From: Devosia sp. FKR38
GTDB lineage: Bacteria > Pseudomonadota > Alphaproteobacteria > Rhizobiales > Devosiaceae
Length of the DNA stretch: 64,000 nt
NCBI RefSeq assembly: GCF_005222805.1
Contig: NZ_STGC01000005.1
Span: 2,375,256 to 2,439,255 of the forward strand
Reading direction: 5' to 3'
The position numbers and the translations under genes were made by a program. The notes under the pieces were generated by a model that had not been told where the DNA came from, ran no database searches, and was given only the letters and a program-made list of their open reading frames with translations. How positions within the stretch are numbered: the first letter of the stretch is position 1; each line of letters starts with the position of its first letter. Shown here piece after piece: positions 48,458 through 57,247 of this stretch.

Positions 48458-50407
48458 CTATTCCCGCGCCAGTGCTTCCACCGGGTCGAGCCGGGCGGCC
48501 GAGCGCGCCGGCATGAAGCCGAACACCACCCCGATCACGCTCGCCGAGACGATCGCCAGCACGATCGATTCCGTCGAATAGGCCACCACTGCACCCGGCA
48601 CCAGCGTAGTCAGCAGGGCCCCGAGCCCGAAACTCAGCCCTACCCCGGCCGCGCCGCCGACAAAGCACACCAGCACCGCTTCGATCAGGAACTGCCGCAG
48701 GATATCGCCCCGCCGCGCCCCCACCGCCATGCGGATGCCAATCTCCTTGGTGCGCTCCGAGACGCTCACCAGCATGATGTTCATCACCCCGATGCCGCCC
48801 ACCACCAGCGAGATCACCGCAATGGTCGAGATCAGCAGCGTCAGCGTCGCCGCCGTCGATTCGATGGTGTCGCGGATGGTCGCCGTGTTCTGCAGGAAAA
48901 AGTCCGACTTGCCGCCATGCAGGCGCGTCACCAGCTCGGTGATCTCGCTTTCCGCCTGGTCCATGTCATAGGCATCGTCCACCCGCACCGAGATCGAGCT
49001 GAGGTAGGACTGGCCGAGGATGCGATCCATCGCCGTGGTATAGGGCACATAGACATTGGCCGAATTGCCGCCCGGCCCAAAGCCGGTCACCGTCTCGACC
49101 ACCCCGATCACCCGCACCGGCACCTTGCCGAGCAGGATCACCTGGCCGATCGGGTCCTCGCCATTGACGAAGAAGGCGTCCCGCGCATTGGCGTCGATCA
49201 CCGCATCCTGCGTGCGCTGGTTGATGCTCTGCGCCGTGAACCCGGTGCCCGCGGCAAATTTGCGGCCATTGACCTGAAAATAGCCCTCACCCACCCCCGT
49301 CACCGTGGCATTGGACGAGGTATTGCGGAACAGCACCGTGGCATTGCTCGATACCTGCGGCGATACGCTGTCGGCATAGGGCTGCTGCGCCAGCGCCGCC
49401 GCATTGCTGGGCACCAGCGTCTGGATGCGGTTGGACCGCCGGTCGCCAAAGCCCGTGCCCGGATAGATATTGATCGTGTTCGTCCCGATCGAGGCGATAT
49501 TGGCCAGCACGGTCTGCTGGCTGCCCTGCCCCAGCGCCACCACGCTCACCACCGAGGCAATGCCGATGATGATGCCCAGCATGGTCAGGAACGTGCGCAG
49601 CTTGTGCGCCACCATCGCCCGCACGGCCATGCGCAGCGCTTCCATGCCGCGGTCGATCCCTTCGCGCCAGCGCGCAATGCGGCGGATGATCTCCTTGGGC
49701 CGCGCCACCTGCGTACCCTCGCCCGTGCGCCGGTCGGCAATGATCCGCCCGTCGGAAATCTCGATCACCCGCTCCGCCTGCGCGGCGATGGCCGGGTCAT
49801 GCGTCACGATGATGATGGTGTGCCCATCCCGGTGCAACTCACCCAGCAGCGCCAGCAGCTCCTTGCCGCTCTTGCTGTCGAGCGCCCCGGTCGGCTCGTC
49901 GGCCAGGATCACCTCGCCGCCATTCATCAGCGCCCGCGCCACGCTCACGCGTTGCTGCTGCCCGCCCGACAGCGCATTGGGGCGATGGGTCAGCCGCTCA
50001 CCCAGCCCCAGCCGGGTCAGCAGCGCAATCGCCCGTTCCCGCCGCGCGCCGCCGGCGATCCCGGCATAGATGGCCGGCATTTCCACATTCTCGACCGCGT
50101 CGAGATCAGCCAGCAGCTGATAGCGCTGAAAGATGAAGCCGAAATGCTCGCGCCGCAGCTCGGCCAGCGCATCGGGCGCCAGCTTGCTGACGTCCCGCCC
50201 GGCAAACAGGTACTGCCCCTTGGTCGGCCGATCCAGGCACCCCAGGATGTTCATCAGCGTCGACTTGCCCGAGCCGGACTGGCCGATGATCGCCACCATC
50301 TCGCCCTGGCGAATGTCGAGGTCGACGTTGTCGAGCACGGTCACGGTTTCCGCGCCGGTCTGGAACTGTCGCGTCAGCCCCCGGACCGAAATCAGCGCCT
50401 CGCTCAC
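48458..50407 (-). CDS. macB: MacB-type tripartite efflux ATPase/permease
   Basis: This 649-residue protein has an N-terminal ATPase domain (Walker A '[12 protein letters not shown]' near 40, signature 'LSGGQQQR' near 145, Walker B '[12 protein letters not shown]'). A first membrane helix follows near 280 ('[20 protein letters not shown]'), then a periplasmic MacB domain and three C-terminal helices. MacB powers outward transport of macrolides, peptides or siderophores through MacA and a TolC-like channel; no outer-membrane gene is adjacent. The GTG start overlaps the macA stop (GTGA). Confidence 0.92.
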   Translation of the reverse strand: MSEALISVRGLTRQFQTGAETVTVLDNVDLDIRQGEMVAIIGQSGSGKSTLMNILGCLDRPTKGQYLFAGRDVSKLAPDALAELRREHFGFIFQRYQLLADLDAVENVEMPAIYAGIAGGARRERAIALLTRLGLGERLTHRPNALSGGQQQRVSVARALMNGGEVILADEPTGALDSKSGKELLALLGELHRDGHTIIIVTHDPAIAAQAERVIEISDGRIIADRRTGEGTQVARPKEIIRRIARWREGIDRGMEALRMAVRAMVAHKLRTFLTMLGIIIGIASVVSVVALGQGSQQTVLANIASIGTNTINIYPGTGFGDRRSNRIQTLVPSNAAALAQQPYADSVSPQVSSNATVLFRNTSSNATVTGVGEGYFQVNGRKFAAGTGFTAQSINQRTQDAVIDANARDAFFVNGEDPIGQVILLGKVPVRVIGVVETVTGFGPGGNSANVYVPYTTAMDRILGQSYLSSISVRVDDAYDMDQAESEITELVTRLHGGKSDFFLQNTATIRDTIESTAATLTLLISTIAVISLVVGGIGVMNIMLVSVSERTKEIGIRMAVGARRGDILRQFLIEAVLVCFVGGAAGVGLSFGLGALLTTLVPGAVVAYSTESIVLAIVSASVIGVVFGFMPARSAARLDPVEALARE

Positions 50408-51609
50408 GGCCGTCCGCCGATCAGCCCGCCCGGCCCGCCGAAGCGCGCCGCATTGCCACCGCCGCCGCTGGCGCCGCCTGCCCGCGCGCTGCTGCTGCCC
50501 GACACCACCTCGTCGCCCTCGTTGAGCCCGCTGGTGATCTCGGCCAGCACGTTGTTGTTCAGGCCCACCTCGATCTTGCGCGGGCTCACGGTCTGGCTCG
50601 CCGGGTCATAGACCATCACCATGGTCTCGCCCCTGGGGTTCTTTTGCGTCACCAGCGCCGAGCTCAACGTCAGCACATCCTTGGCCTCATCGAGCACGAT
50701 AGTCACCTGCGCCGTCATCGAAATGCGGAGCTTGTGATCCGGATTGGGCACGTCGAACAACCCGTTGTAATAGACCGCGGCATCATTGCTGGCCGTGTCC
50801 GAATTGATCGAGGTCGGCGCCGGCTCCACTTCGCGCAGCTTGGCGTCGATCTGCACGTCTGGCTCGCCCAGAATGGTGAAATAGACCCGTTGGCCCGCCG
50901 CCACGCGCACCACATCGGCTTCCGAGATCTCCGCCTTGATCACCATGGTGTCGAGGTCGGCGATCTTGACGATGGTGGGGCTGGTCGAATTGGCATTGAC
51001 CGTCTGCCCCTGCTCGACCAGCAGCGCCACCACCGTGCCATCGCTGGGCGCCACGATCTTGGTGCGCGCCAGGTTCAACTCCGCCGATTCCACGCTGAGC
51101 TCGGCCTGCGCCACCTGTGCATCGAGCTGGTCGATCTGGGCCGAAGCCGAATCCACCGCCGCCTGCGCGGTGTCCAGATCGGTCTGCGACACCAGGCTAT
51201 TGGCATTGAGCTGCTTGCTGCGCTCCAGGGCCGCTGTCGCCTTGACCAGCGTCGCCTCCTGGCTGCGCTTTTGCGCCTTGATCCCGGCCAGCACGGCCTG
51301 CGCCGTCTTGACCGCATTCTCCTGGTCGAGGCTGTCGATCTCGGCGATCAGATCGCCCTTCTTGATCGATTGCCCCAGCGCCACATGCAGCGCCTCGATG
51401 CGCCCGGACACTTCCGCGCCCACGCTCACCAGCGAATTGGCCTCCAGCACGCCCGAGGCGAGCACGGTCTGCTCGATGCTGCCGCGCTTGACCGCCACCG
51501 TGGTCGGCGCAGTCGCCGCCTTGGGCTCAGCCAGGAAATACCACCAGGCCGCGCCGGCAGCCCCGCCCAGCACAATCAGGATCACCAGCCACTTCAGGAC
51601 GCGTCTCAA
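50404..51609 (-). CDS. macA: MacA-type periplasmic adaptor
   Basis: This is an RND/MacA-family adaptor of about 401 residues with an N-terminal membrane anchor ('[20 protein letters not shown]'), a split lipoyl domain ('[20 protein letters not shown]' and '[18 protein letters not shown]') and an alpha-hairpin with heptad-like '[19 protein letters not shown]'. The C-terminus is Gly/Ala-rich ('[19 protein letters not shown]'). I use the TTG at 51609, close to the anchor; a GTG at 51669 would add 20 residues. Confidence 0.88.
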   Translation of the reverse strand: MRRVLKWLVILIVLGGAAGAAWWYFLAEPKAATAPTTVAVKRGSIEQTVLASGVLEANSLVSVGAEVSGRIEALHVALGQSIKKGDLIAEIDSLDQENAVKTAQAVLAGIKAQKRSQEATLVKATAALERSKQLNANSLVSQTDLDTAQAAVDSASAQIDQLDAQVAQAELSVESAELNLARTKIVAPSDGTVVALLVEQGQTVNANSTSPTIVKIADLDTMVIKAEISEADVVRVAAGQRVYFTILGEPDVQIDAKLREVEPAPTSINSDTASNDAAVYYNGLFDVPNPDHKLRISMTAQVTIVLDEAKDVLTLSSALVTQKNPRGETMVMVYDPASQTVSPRKIEVGLNNNVLAEITSGLNEGDEVVSGSSSARAGGASGGGGNAARFGGPGGLIGGRP

Positions 51610-51667
51610 ACTTTGCCATCCACAATTTGTGTTCCCTGCCAATATAATGGCAGGCGCGGAACCGATC

Positions 51668-51690
51668 ACGTGAGCACTTGGTAATCACGT
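51668..51690. promoter_or_regulatory. Inverted repeat, candidate operator between macA and the SDR gene
   Basis: ACGTGA (51668-51673) and TCACGT (51685-51690) form a dyad with an 11-base spacer in the divergent intergenic region. Its position suits control of macAB, the SDR gene or both. No regulator gene is adjacent. Confidence 0.35.
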
Positions 51691-51795
51691 TACAATTTGG
51701 AAAGGTCCTGCTCGCCCGGCCCGCAGCGTCCCGGTTGACGCCCCCGTGGCCACGGTCCACCCTGCGCTTGCCGTGCCGAAAATTCAGGACCCATC

Positions 51796-52572
51796 ATGTA
51801 TCAGATGCTCGACCCCAGCCGCTTCGTCGTCTTCATCACTGGCGCCACCTCCGGCTTTGGCGCAGCGGCGGCGCGACGCTATGTAGCAGCGGGCGGCAAG
51901 GTCATCGCCACCGGCCGTCGGCGTGACCGGCTGATTGACCTGCAGATCGAGCTGGGCGCGGAAAACTGCCATATCGCCGAGCTCGATGTGCAGGATCGCG
52001 CCGCCATCGCCGCCGTCATTGCCGACCTGCCGCCGCCCTTTGACGGCATCAATATCGTGCTGGCCAATGCCGGCCTGGCGCTGGGCCTGCAGCCCGCCGC
52101 CGAAACCGACATTACCGATTGGGAAACCATGATCGCGACCAATGTCACCGGGCTCGCCTATACCGTGCGCGCCCTGCTGCCTGGCATGATCGCCCGCGGC
52201 GGCGGCCATGTGGTGACCCTGGGCTCGGTGGCCGGTGACTATGCCTATCCCGGCGGCTCGGTCTATGGCGCCACCAAGGCCTTTGTGAAGCAGTTCGCGC
52301 TCAACCTGCGCGCCGACGTGCAGGGCAAGAACATCCGCGTCACCAATATCGAGCCGGGCCTGACCGAAACCGAATTCTCCCTCGTCCGCTTCAAGGGCGA
52401 CGAGACCAAGGCCGCCAAGCCCTATGAAGGCACCAAGCCGATGAATGCCGAGGACATTGCCGAATCCATCTTCTGGAGCACCACGCTCCCGGCCCATGTC
52501 AACGTCAACCGCCTCCAGCTCATGGCCACCACCCAGGCCTTCGGGCCCTTCGACATCTATCGCGGCAACTGA
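51796..52572 (+). CDS. YdfG-like SDR (NADP-dependent 3-hydroxy acid dehydrogenase type)
   Basis: This 258-residue SDR has the cofactor motif 'TGATSGFGAAAARRYVAAGG' near 15 and Arg residues 'ATGRRRDRL' near 40, which favour NADP+. 'LANAGLALGLQPA' follows near 90, with catalytic Ser in 'LGSVAGDYAYPGG' and Tyr-x-x-x-Lys in 'VYGATKAFVKQF'. The C-terminal 'EPGLTETEFSLVRFKGD' is typical of YdfG, which oxidises L-allo-threonine, serine and 3-hydroxypropionate. The exact substrate is not proven. Confidence 0.88.
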   Translation: MYQMLDPSRFVVFITGATSGFGAAAARRYVAAGGKVIATGRRRDRLIDLQIELGAENCHIAELDVQDRAAIAAVIADLPPPFDGINIVLANAGLALGLQPAAETDITDWETMIATNVTGLAYTVRALLPGMIARGGGHVVTLGSVAGDYAYPGGSVYGATKAFVKQFALNLRADVQGKNIRVTNIEPGLTETEFSLVRFKGDETKAAKPYEGTKPMNAEDIAESIFWSTTLPAHVNVNRLQLMATTQAFGPFDIYRGN

Positions 52573-52604
52573 TCTCGCCCGGCCTATTCCACAGGAGCAT
52601 GCCC

Positions 52605-53282
52605 ATGTCCCGTTTCGCCACTGCCACATCGCTGGTGCTTGCTCTGGCCGCCCCCGTCTGGGCCGCCGGCGACACCCCGGTTTCCACCAAGGACATTGGC
52701 AGCACCTGCCTGCTGGCATCCCTCGACGATTGCAAGGTCATCACCGCCGGCTTCCTGAACGTTAATGACTATGGCGACAATGATGGCGCGCCGTTTCTGG
52801 CCTGGCAGACCCAGTCCGGCTCGACCCAAGACGATGGCGTCATTGGCGGCTTCGTCCTGCTGCACCATACCGATGGCTGGTCCGTTCTCGATTCCGGCTT
52901 TGATGGCTATTTTCAGATCCCCCGCCTCAACGATGAAGGCGTGTTGCACCAGCCCGGCTATGGCCAGGGCACCGGTGTGATGAATGCGGACCGCCTCTAT
53001 CAGCGCGACGAAGACGGCATGGGCTTTACCCCCGTGGACATGGACCAGTGGCAGCAGGCCATCGCCGACCAACTGCCGGCTGGCCTCGGCATCTGGAAGG
53101 GCGTCGCCTATGACTTCTCCAGCCCCTGGACGGGCTATTTCGCCCGCACCAGCCTGTGGAAGGACGATGATGCCAACTGCTGTCCCTCGGGCGGCAGCGC
53201 CACCATTACGCTCGAAATCCGGGACCACGTCCTGGTCGCCACCGACGTCGTCGTGAGCCCGCCCGAAGAGACCGCGGAATAG
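52605..53282 (+). CDS. Secreted protein of unknown function
   Basis: The protein has 225 residues with a signal peptide ('MSRFATATSLVLALAAPVWA', cleavage near residue 20). The mature part has cysteines in 'STCLLASLDDCKV' and in 'DDDANCCPSGG', so disulfides are likely. Conserved-looking blocks include 'DNDGAPFLAWQTQSG' and 'FVLLHHTDGWSVL'. I recognise no domain. The ATG at 52605 gives the better AGGAG spacing. It is 32 bases downstream of the SDR gene and only six bases from the convergent Ldh gene. Confidence 0.68.
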   Translation: MSRFATATSLVLALAAPVWAAGDTPVSTKDIGSTCLLASLDDCKVITAGFLNVNDYGDNDGAPFLAWQTQSGSTQDDGVIGGFVLLHHTDGWSVLDSGFDGYFQIPRLNDEGVLHQPGYGQGTGVMNADRLYQRDEDGMGFTPVDMDQWQQAIADQLPAGLGIWKGVAYDFSSPWTGYFARTSLWKDDDANCCPSGGSATITLEIRDHVLVATDVVVSPPEETAE

Positions 53283-53288
53283 CGGGCC

Positions 53289-54329
53289 CTAAACCCCGAG
53301 GAACCGCGCCGTATCCGGATCGATCGGAATGCCGGTCTCCAGTCGCCGCGTGCGTTCGGCCCATTCGCGGTCGCCCGGCGCCATGGCCGGCGCGGCCCCC
53401 TCGCGCACCGGGCTCTGCCGCAGCCCGCTGAGATAGGCCGTCATCATCGCCCCGAAGGCCGCGCGGCCGACAAAATGCTCAGGGTCCACCACCAGCACGA
53501 AGTGACCCATGTTGCGTGGCGTGGAAATATCGCCGCCGCCGAACATCGGGATGAAGTCGCGGTCCAGCGTCGCCCCGGTCAGCAGCGCCGAGAACAGCGT
53601 CGCCACCCCGGCGAGGCCTGCCCCCTTGTAGCCGAAATCGCTGCCGCCCAACGGCAACAACAGATCGGCCTGGTGCGGATCCTGCGTCGCCACCCCATGC
53701 GCATCGGCCGCCACGCCCGGCGGCAACTCCTTGTCGAGGGACCGGTGCAGCAGCACGCGGTTGAGCGGGATAGAAGAGGTCGCCATGTCCAGCAGCCAGG
53801 GCTCGGCGTTTGGCACCGGCGCAGCAAAGGCCAGCGGATTGGTGCCGTGGAACTTCGCCGCCCCGTCAAACAACGTCACCATGGAATCGGTATTGGTGGT
53901 GGCGAAGGTGACAAAGCCCTGCTCCGCTCCAGCCAGCGCATAGGCGCCTGCTGCGCCCAGATGGGAAGAATGGTTGATCCCCACTGCGCCCACGCCTGCC
54001 ACCCGCGCCAGCCCGATCCCCACTTCGACGGCCTTATAGGCGGCGTAATGCCCCAGCCCGTCGTCGCCATGGATCATGGCGCTGCCCGCGCCGCGGATAT
54101 CCACGCCCAGCTTTGGTGTCTTGTTGAGTCGTCCGCCCGCCAGCATGGCGCAATAATGCGCCGTCAGCCGCACGCCATGGCTGTCCACGCCCACCAGCGA
54201 GGCATGCAGCATGGCGCGCACCGCGGCCTGCAATGACTCTTCGCTCGCCCCGGCGTCTCGCAGCTTGGCCGAAGCCCGCTCCTCCAGCACCCCGACCGCA
54301 AACCGCTGCGCCTCGCCCTCGATTGCCAT
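53289..54329 (-). CDS. Ldh-family (malate/L-lactate/ureidoglycolate dehydrogenase type) oxidoreductase
   Basis: This 346-residue NAD(P)-dependent oxidoreductase belongs to the family containing ureidoglycolate, sulfolactate and delta-1-piperideine-2-carboxylate enzymes. Landmarks are 'VGVDSHGVRLTAHYCAML' near 45, 'AVGINHSSHLGAAGAYA' near 110, 'NTDSMVTLFDGAAKFHGTNP' near 145 and 'GSDFGYKGAGLAGV' near 220. Substrate cannot be assigned within the family. It is divergent from the split oxygenase genes at 54458, so a shared regulatory region of about 130 bases lies between them. Confidence 0.87.
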   Translation of the reverse strand: MAIEGEAQRFAVGVLEERASAKLRDAGASEESLQAAVRAMLHASLVGVDSHGVRLTAHYCAMLAGGRLNKTPKLGVDIRGAGSAMIHGDDGLGHYAAYKAVEVGIGLARVAGVGAVGINHSSHLGAAGAYALAGAEQGFVTFATTNTDSMVTLFDGAAKFHGTNPLAFAAPVPNAEPWLLDMATSSIPLNRVLLHRSLDKELPPGVAADAHGVATQDPHQADLLLPLGGSDFGYKGAGLAGVATLFSALLTGATLDRDFIPMFGGGDISTPRNMGHFVLVVDPEHFVGRAAFGAMMTAYLSGLRQSPVREGAAPAMAPGDREWAERTRRLETGIPIDPDTARFLGV

Positions 54330-54457
54330 GCCATCCCCCGCCCTGCCGCAATGCTCGGACTGTAGCAGCAATGCCCCGCGCTCATACCCCCAGGCACAAC
54401 TTTGCTCTGGCACTCATCGGTGAGCGGACTATGCTGGGCGCAAAGTTGAGACCATCC

Positions 54458-55360
54458 ATGCCCTCCATCGATCACATCGATCCCATCACCCGCGACCTCT
54501 GGCAGGTCATAGCCGCCACCGACGAACTGCCCGTTGGCCAGGTCCAGCGCACCACCCTGCTCGACGTGCCCCTGGCCATGACCCGCGACAGCGCCGGCCT
54601 CCCCGTCGTCTGGCGCCGCTCCAACGAAGAAGTCGGCGACGACGTCGATCCCGAAACGATCCTCGATCGCCTCCCCGTCACCACCGGCTATGGCTTTGTC
54701 TGGACCAGCCTGGGCACGCCCACCGCTGAGCTCTTTCCCATTCCCGAATATGCCGAGCCCGACCGCAAGAACATGAGCTGCGGCTCCATCGGCATTCATG
54801 TGTCGGCCCCGCGCGCCGTCGAGAACTTCCTCGACATGGGCCACTTCCCCTATGTCCACACCGACATCCTGGGCGCCGAGCCGCATACCGAGGTCAAGGA
54901 ATACGACGTCGAGGTCTCCGAGGAGCGCGACGAGGTGCTCGCCACCCGCTGCCGCTTCATGCAGCCCCGCGCCGCCAAATCGGCCACCCATGCCATGGAG
55001 GTCGAATATGTCTATCGCGTGCCCCATCCCTTCTGCTCGGTGCTCTACAAATCCTGCCCCGAAGACGAGAGCCGCCGCGATGTCATTGCCATTTTCCTGC
55101 AGCCGGTGAGCCAAGACCGCTGCCGCGCCCATCTGCTGCAGTCCATGATCGATAGCACCTCCACCATCACCGACCTGCGCCGCTTCCAGCAGACCATTTT
55201 CGGCCAGGACAAGCCGATCCTCGAAAACCAGTATCCCAAGCGCCTGCCGCTCGATCCGCGCGCCGAGACGCCCATCCGCGCTGACAAATCCGCCATCGCC
55301 TACCGCCGCTGGCTCAGCCAGAAGGGCATTACCTATGGCGTCATCCCAATGGCCAGCTGA
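54458..55360 (+). CDS. Rieske-less oxygenase catalytic subunit (NdmC-like)
   Basis: This 300-residue protein has the mononuclear-iron domain of ring-hydroxylating oxygenase alpha subunits: His129 and His134 in 'NFLDMGHFPYVHTDIL' and a probable Asp251 in 'IFGQDKPILEN'. The first 90 residues keep the Rieske-fold outline ('DLWQVIAATDELPVGQ', 'YGFVWTSLG') but lack both Cys-x-His pairs, so no [2Fe-2S] centre can bind. NdmC of the methylxanthine N7-demethylase has the same arrangement and borrows the Rieske centre of NdmD. The next gene encodes exactly such a protein. The start could instead be the ATG at 54431. The substrate is unknown. Confidence 0.85.
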   Translation: MPSIDHIDPITRDLWQVIAATDELPVGQVQRTTLLDVPLAMTRDSAGLPVVWRRSNEEVGDDVDPETILDRLPVTTGYGFVWTSLGTPTAELFPIPEYAEPDRKNMSCGSIGIHVSAPRAVENFLDMGHFPYVHTDILGAEPHTEVKEYDVEVSEERDEVLATRCRFMQPRAAKSATHAMEVEYVYRVPHPFCSVLYKSCPEDESRRDVIAIFLQPVSQDRCRAHLLQSMIDSTSTITDLRRFQQTIFGQDKPILENQYPKRLPLDPRAETPIRADKSAIAYRRWLSQKGITYGVIPMAS

Positions 55361-55366
55361 TGGCCC

Positions 55367-55439
55367 GGGGCTCTCGTCGTCCCACCACCCTGCACCTCCC
55401 CCTTGATGGGGGAGGCCGGGAGGGGGTGACGGGAGCCCC
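55367..55439. repeat. C/G-rich double inverted repeat between the oxygenase and reductase genes
   Basis: The inner stem CCTCCCCC (55395-55402) pairs with GGGGGAGG (55408-55415). The outer arms GGGGCTC (55367-55373) and GAGCCCC (55433-55439) also pair. It sits inside the 165-base gap of the presumed operon. It is a copy of the element family at 29594 and 40502. Confidence 0.6.
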
Positions 55440-55447
55440 GATCTCGG

Positions 55448-55472
55448 AAGAACCCCGTACGCCAGGGTTCTT
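55448..55472 (+). other. Hairpin upstream of the Rieske-reductase gene
   Basis: AAGAACCC (55448-55455) and GGGTTCTT (55465-55472) form a perfect eight-base-pair stem with a nine-base loop, 54 bases before the ATG at 55526. No T-tract follows. It may be an attenuator or an mRNA processing/stability element. Confidence 0.35.
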
Positions 55473-55525
55473 GCACTCGACCTCATCCGATCGTGGCGCG
55501 ATCCCAATAGTCTTCGGATGACCGC

Positions 55526-57244
55526 ATGACGCTCTCGCTTTCCGACCCCGCCTGGTACCCCATCGCGTCCAGCGACGATCTGCCGTTCCGCCATGTCTAT
55601 CAGGGCCAGCTGCTGGGCCGCGAACTGGCCGTCTGGCGCGCCGACGACGGCAATGTCAACGTCTGGGAAAACCGGTGCCTGCATCGTGGCGTGCGCCTCT
55701 CGATCGGCGTCAACGAGGGCGCCGAGCTCAAGTGCCAATACCATGGCTGGCGCTATGCCAACCGTTCCGCCGGCTGCACCTATATCCCGGCCCATCCCGC
55801 TGATGCCCCGGCCCGCCGCATCCAGAACAAGACCTATCCGGTCGCCGAGGCCTTTGGCCTGATCTGGTCTTCCGCACAAGATACGGAAAACATCGAGCGC
55901 CCCTTCGCGCCCTTTCCCGGCGCCGAGTCCGGCCAGTGGTTCCCCCTGCGTCCCATGCCGGTCAATGCCGCGCCAGAGGATGTGCTGGCGGGCCTCTCCG
56001 CCCTTGCCCCGGACGATCAGCCGGCCGATCGCCTGCCCGGCCTCGCCCTCCGTCTGGGCGATGTGGTCTATTTCGTCCAGCCGGTCGATGCCGGTCGCGC
56101 CGTGATCCGGGGCTTGCTGCCCAGCACGCCCGCCGACGCCACCCAGGCCCTGCGCCACTACAACGAAATGCTCTCCAAGCTGCGCGACCGCCTTGAGCGC
56201 GCCGCCGCCAAAAAGCCGGCGCCCGAGCCGCTGGCGCCCGCCTTCGACAAGGTCTCGGCTGAACTGGCCACCATGCCCGACATTGCCATTCCGCGCGGCA
56301 ACACCATTCCGGTGGTCGTCAAGCGCAAATGGACCAGCGCCGACGGCGTCATCGGCTTCGAGCTCGCCGCGCGCGAAGGCCATCTGCCCACCTTCCAGCC
56401 CGGCGCCCATATCGATGTGCACCTGCCCAATGGGCTGATCCGGCAATATTCCATCACCAATGGCCCCGGCGAGCTGATGAGCTACATCATCGGCGTCAAG
56501 CAGGAGAGCGCCTCCAAGGGCGGCTCCAAGGTGCTGGTGGAAACCGTGCGCCAGGGCGACATGCTGGCCATTTCCGAGCCGCGCAACAATTTCCCGCTGC
56601 GCCGCGACGCCACCCGCACCGTGCTCATCGCCGGCGGCATCGGCATCACGCCGCTGCTTTCCATGGCCCGCTTTCTCGACAAGTCGAGCCTGCCCTATGA
56701 GCTGCATTACTTCACCCGCGCCGGCGAACAGGTGGCTTTCCGCGGCGACCTCGAAGCCCTGCATGGCAAGGTGTTGATCCACACCGGCCTGCCGCGCGCC
56801 GAGATCGGCACCACCATATCCACCGCCCTGGGCGCCTGGAGCCAGGCCCAGCATGTCTATGTTTGCGGCCCCTCGGCCATGCTCGAATCCGTCCGCACCA
56901 CCGCGGCGGCGCAAGGCTGGCCCGATGAAGCCATCCACTTCGAATACTTCAAGAACGACAAGCCCATCGACGACAGCTCTGCCTTCGATGTGGAGCTGGC
57001 GCGTTCGGCCATGACGCTGCATGTGCCGGCCGGCAAGACCATTCTCGAGGTGATGCGCGACGCCGGGCTGACTGTCCCCAGTTCCTGCGAACAGGGCGCC
57101 TGCGGCACCTGCCTTACCACCGTCATCGAGGGCGAGGTCGACCATCAGGACGTCTATCTCAACGACAGCGAAAAGGCGTCCAACACCTGCATGATGACCT
57201 GCGTCTCCCGCGCCAAGTCGGCCCGCCTCGTGCTGGATATCTGA
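55526..57244 (+). CDS. Rieske-FNR-ferredoxin fusion reductase (NdmD-like)
   Basis: This 572-residue protein carries two iron-sulfur centres and a flavin/NADH reductase. The N-terminal Rieske domain has Cys51, His53 ('CLHR'), Cys70 and His73 ('CQYHGW'). A linker and degenerate region (about 120-265) follows, then a reductase domain with the flavin motif 'RQYSITNGPGE' near 310 and the NAD motif 'GGIGITPLLSM' near 372. A C-terminal plant-type ferredoxin has Cys521, Cys526, Cys529 and Cys559. NdmD of the caffeine N-demethylases has this order. It would pass electrons to the Rieske-less subunit upstream. The GST-like gene starts three bases later. Confidence 0.88.
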   Translation: MTLSLSDPAWYPIASSDDLPFRHVYQGQLLGRELAVWRADDGNVNVWENRCLHRGVRLSIGVNEGAELKCQYHGWRYANRSAGCTYIPAHPADAPARRIQNKTYPVAEAFGLIWSSAQDTENIERPFAPFPGAESGQWFPLRPMPVNAAPEDVLAGLSALAPDDQPADRLPGLALRLGDVVYFVQPVDAGRAVIRGLLPSTPADATQALRHYNEMLSKLRDRLERAAAKKPAPEPLAPAFDKVSAELATMPDIAIPRGNTIPVVVKRKWTSADGVIGFELAAREGHLPTFQPGAHIDVHLPNGLIRQYSITNGPGELMSYIIGVKQESASKGGSKVLVETVRQGDMLAISEPRNNFPLRRDATRTVLIAGGIGITPLLSMARFLDKSSLPYELHYFTRAGEQVAFRGDLEALHGKVLIHTGLPRAEIGTTISTALGAWSQAQHVYVCGPSAMLESVRTTAAAQGWPDEAIHFEYFKNDKPIDDSSAFDVELARSAMTLHVPAGKTILEVMRDAGLTVPSSCEQGACGTCLTTVIEGEVDHQDVYLNDSEKASNTCMMTCVSRAKSARLVLDI

Positions 57245-57247
57245 GCC

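Noticed and set aside
54402-54435. A sigma-54 or sigma-70 promoter overlapping the ATG at 54431 (TGGCAC with TATGCT)
   Set aside because: TGGCAC is not followed by TTGCA at the required spacing, and no -35-like hexamer sits 17 bases before TATGCT with adequate match.
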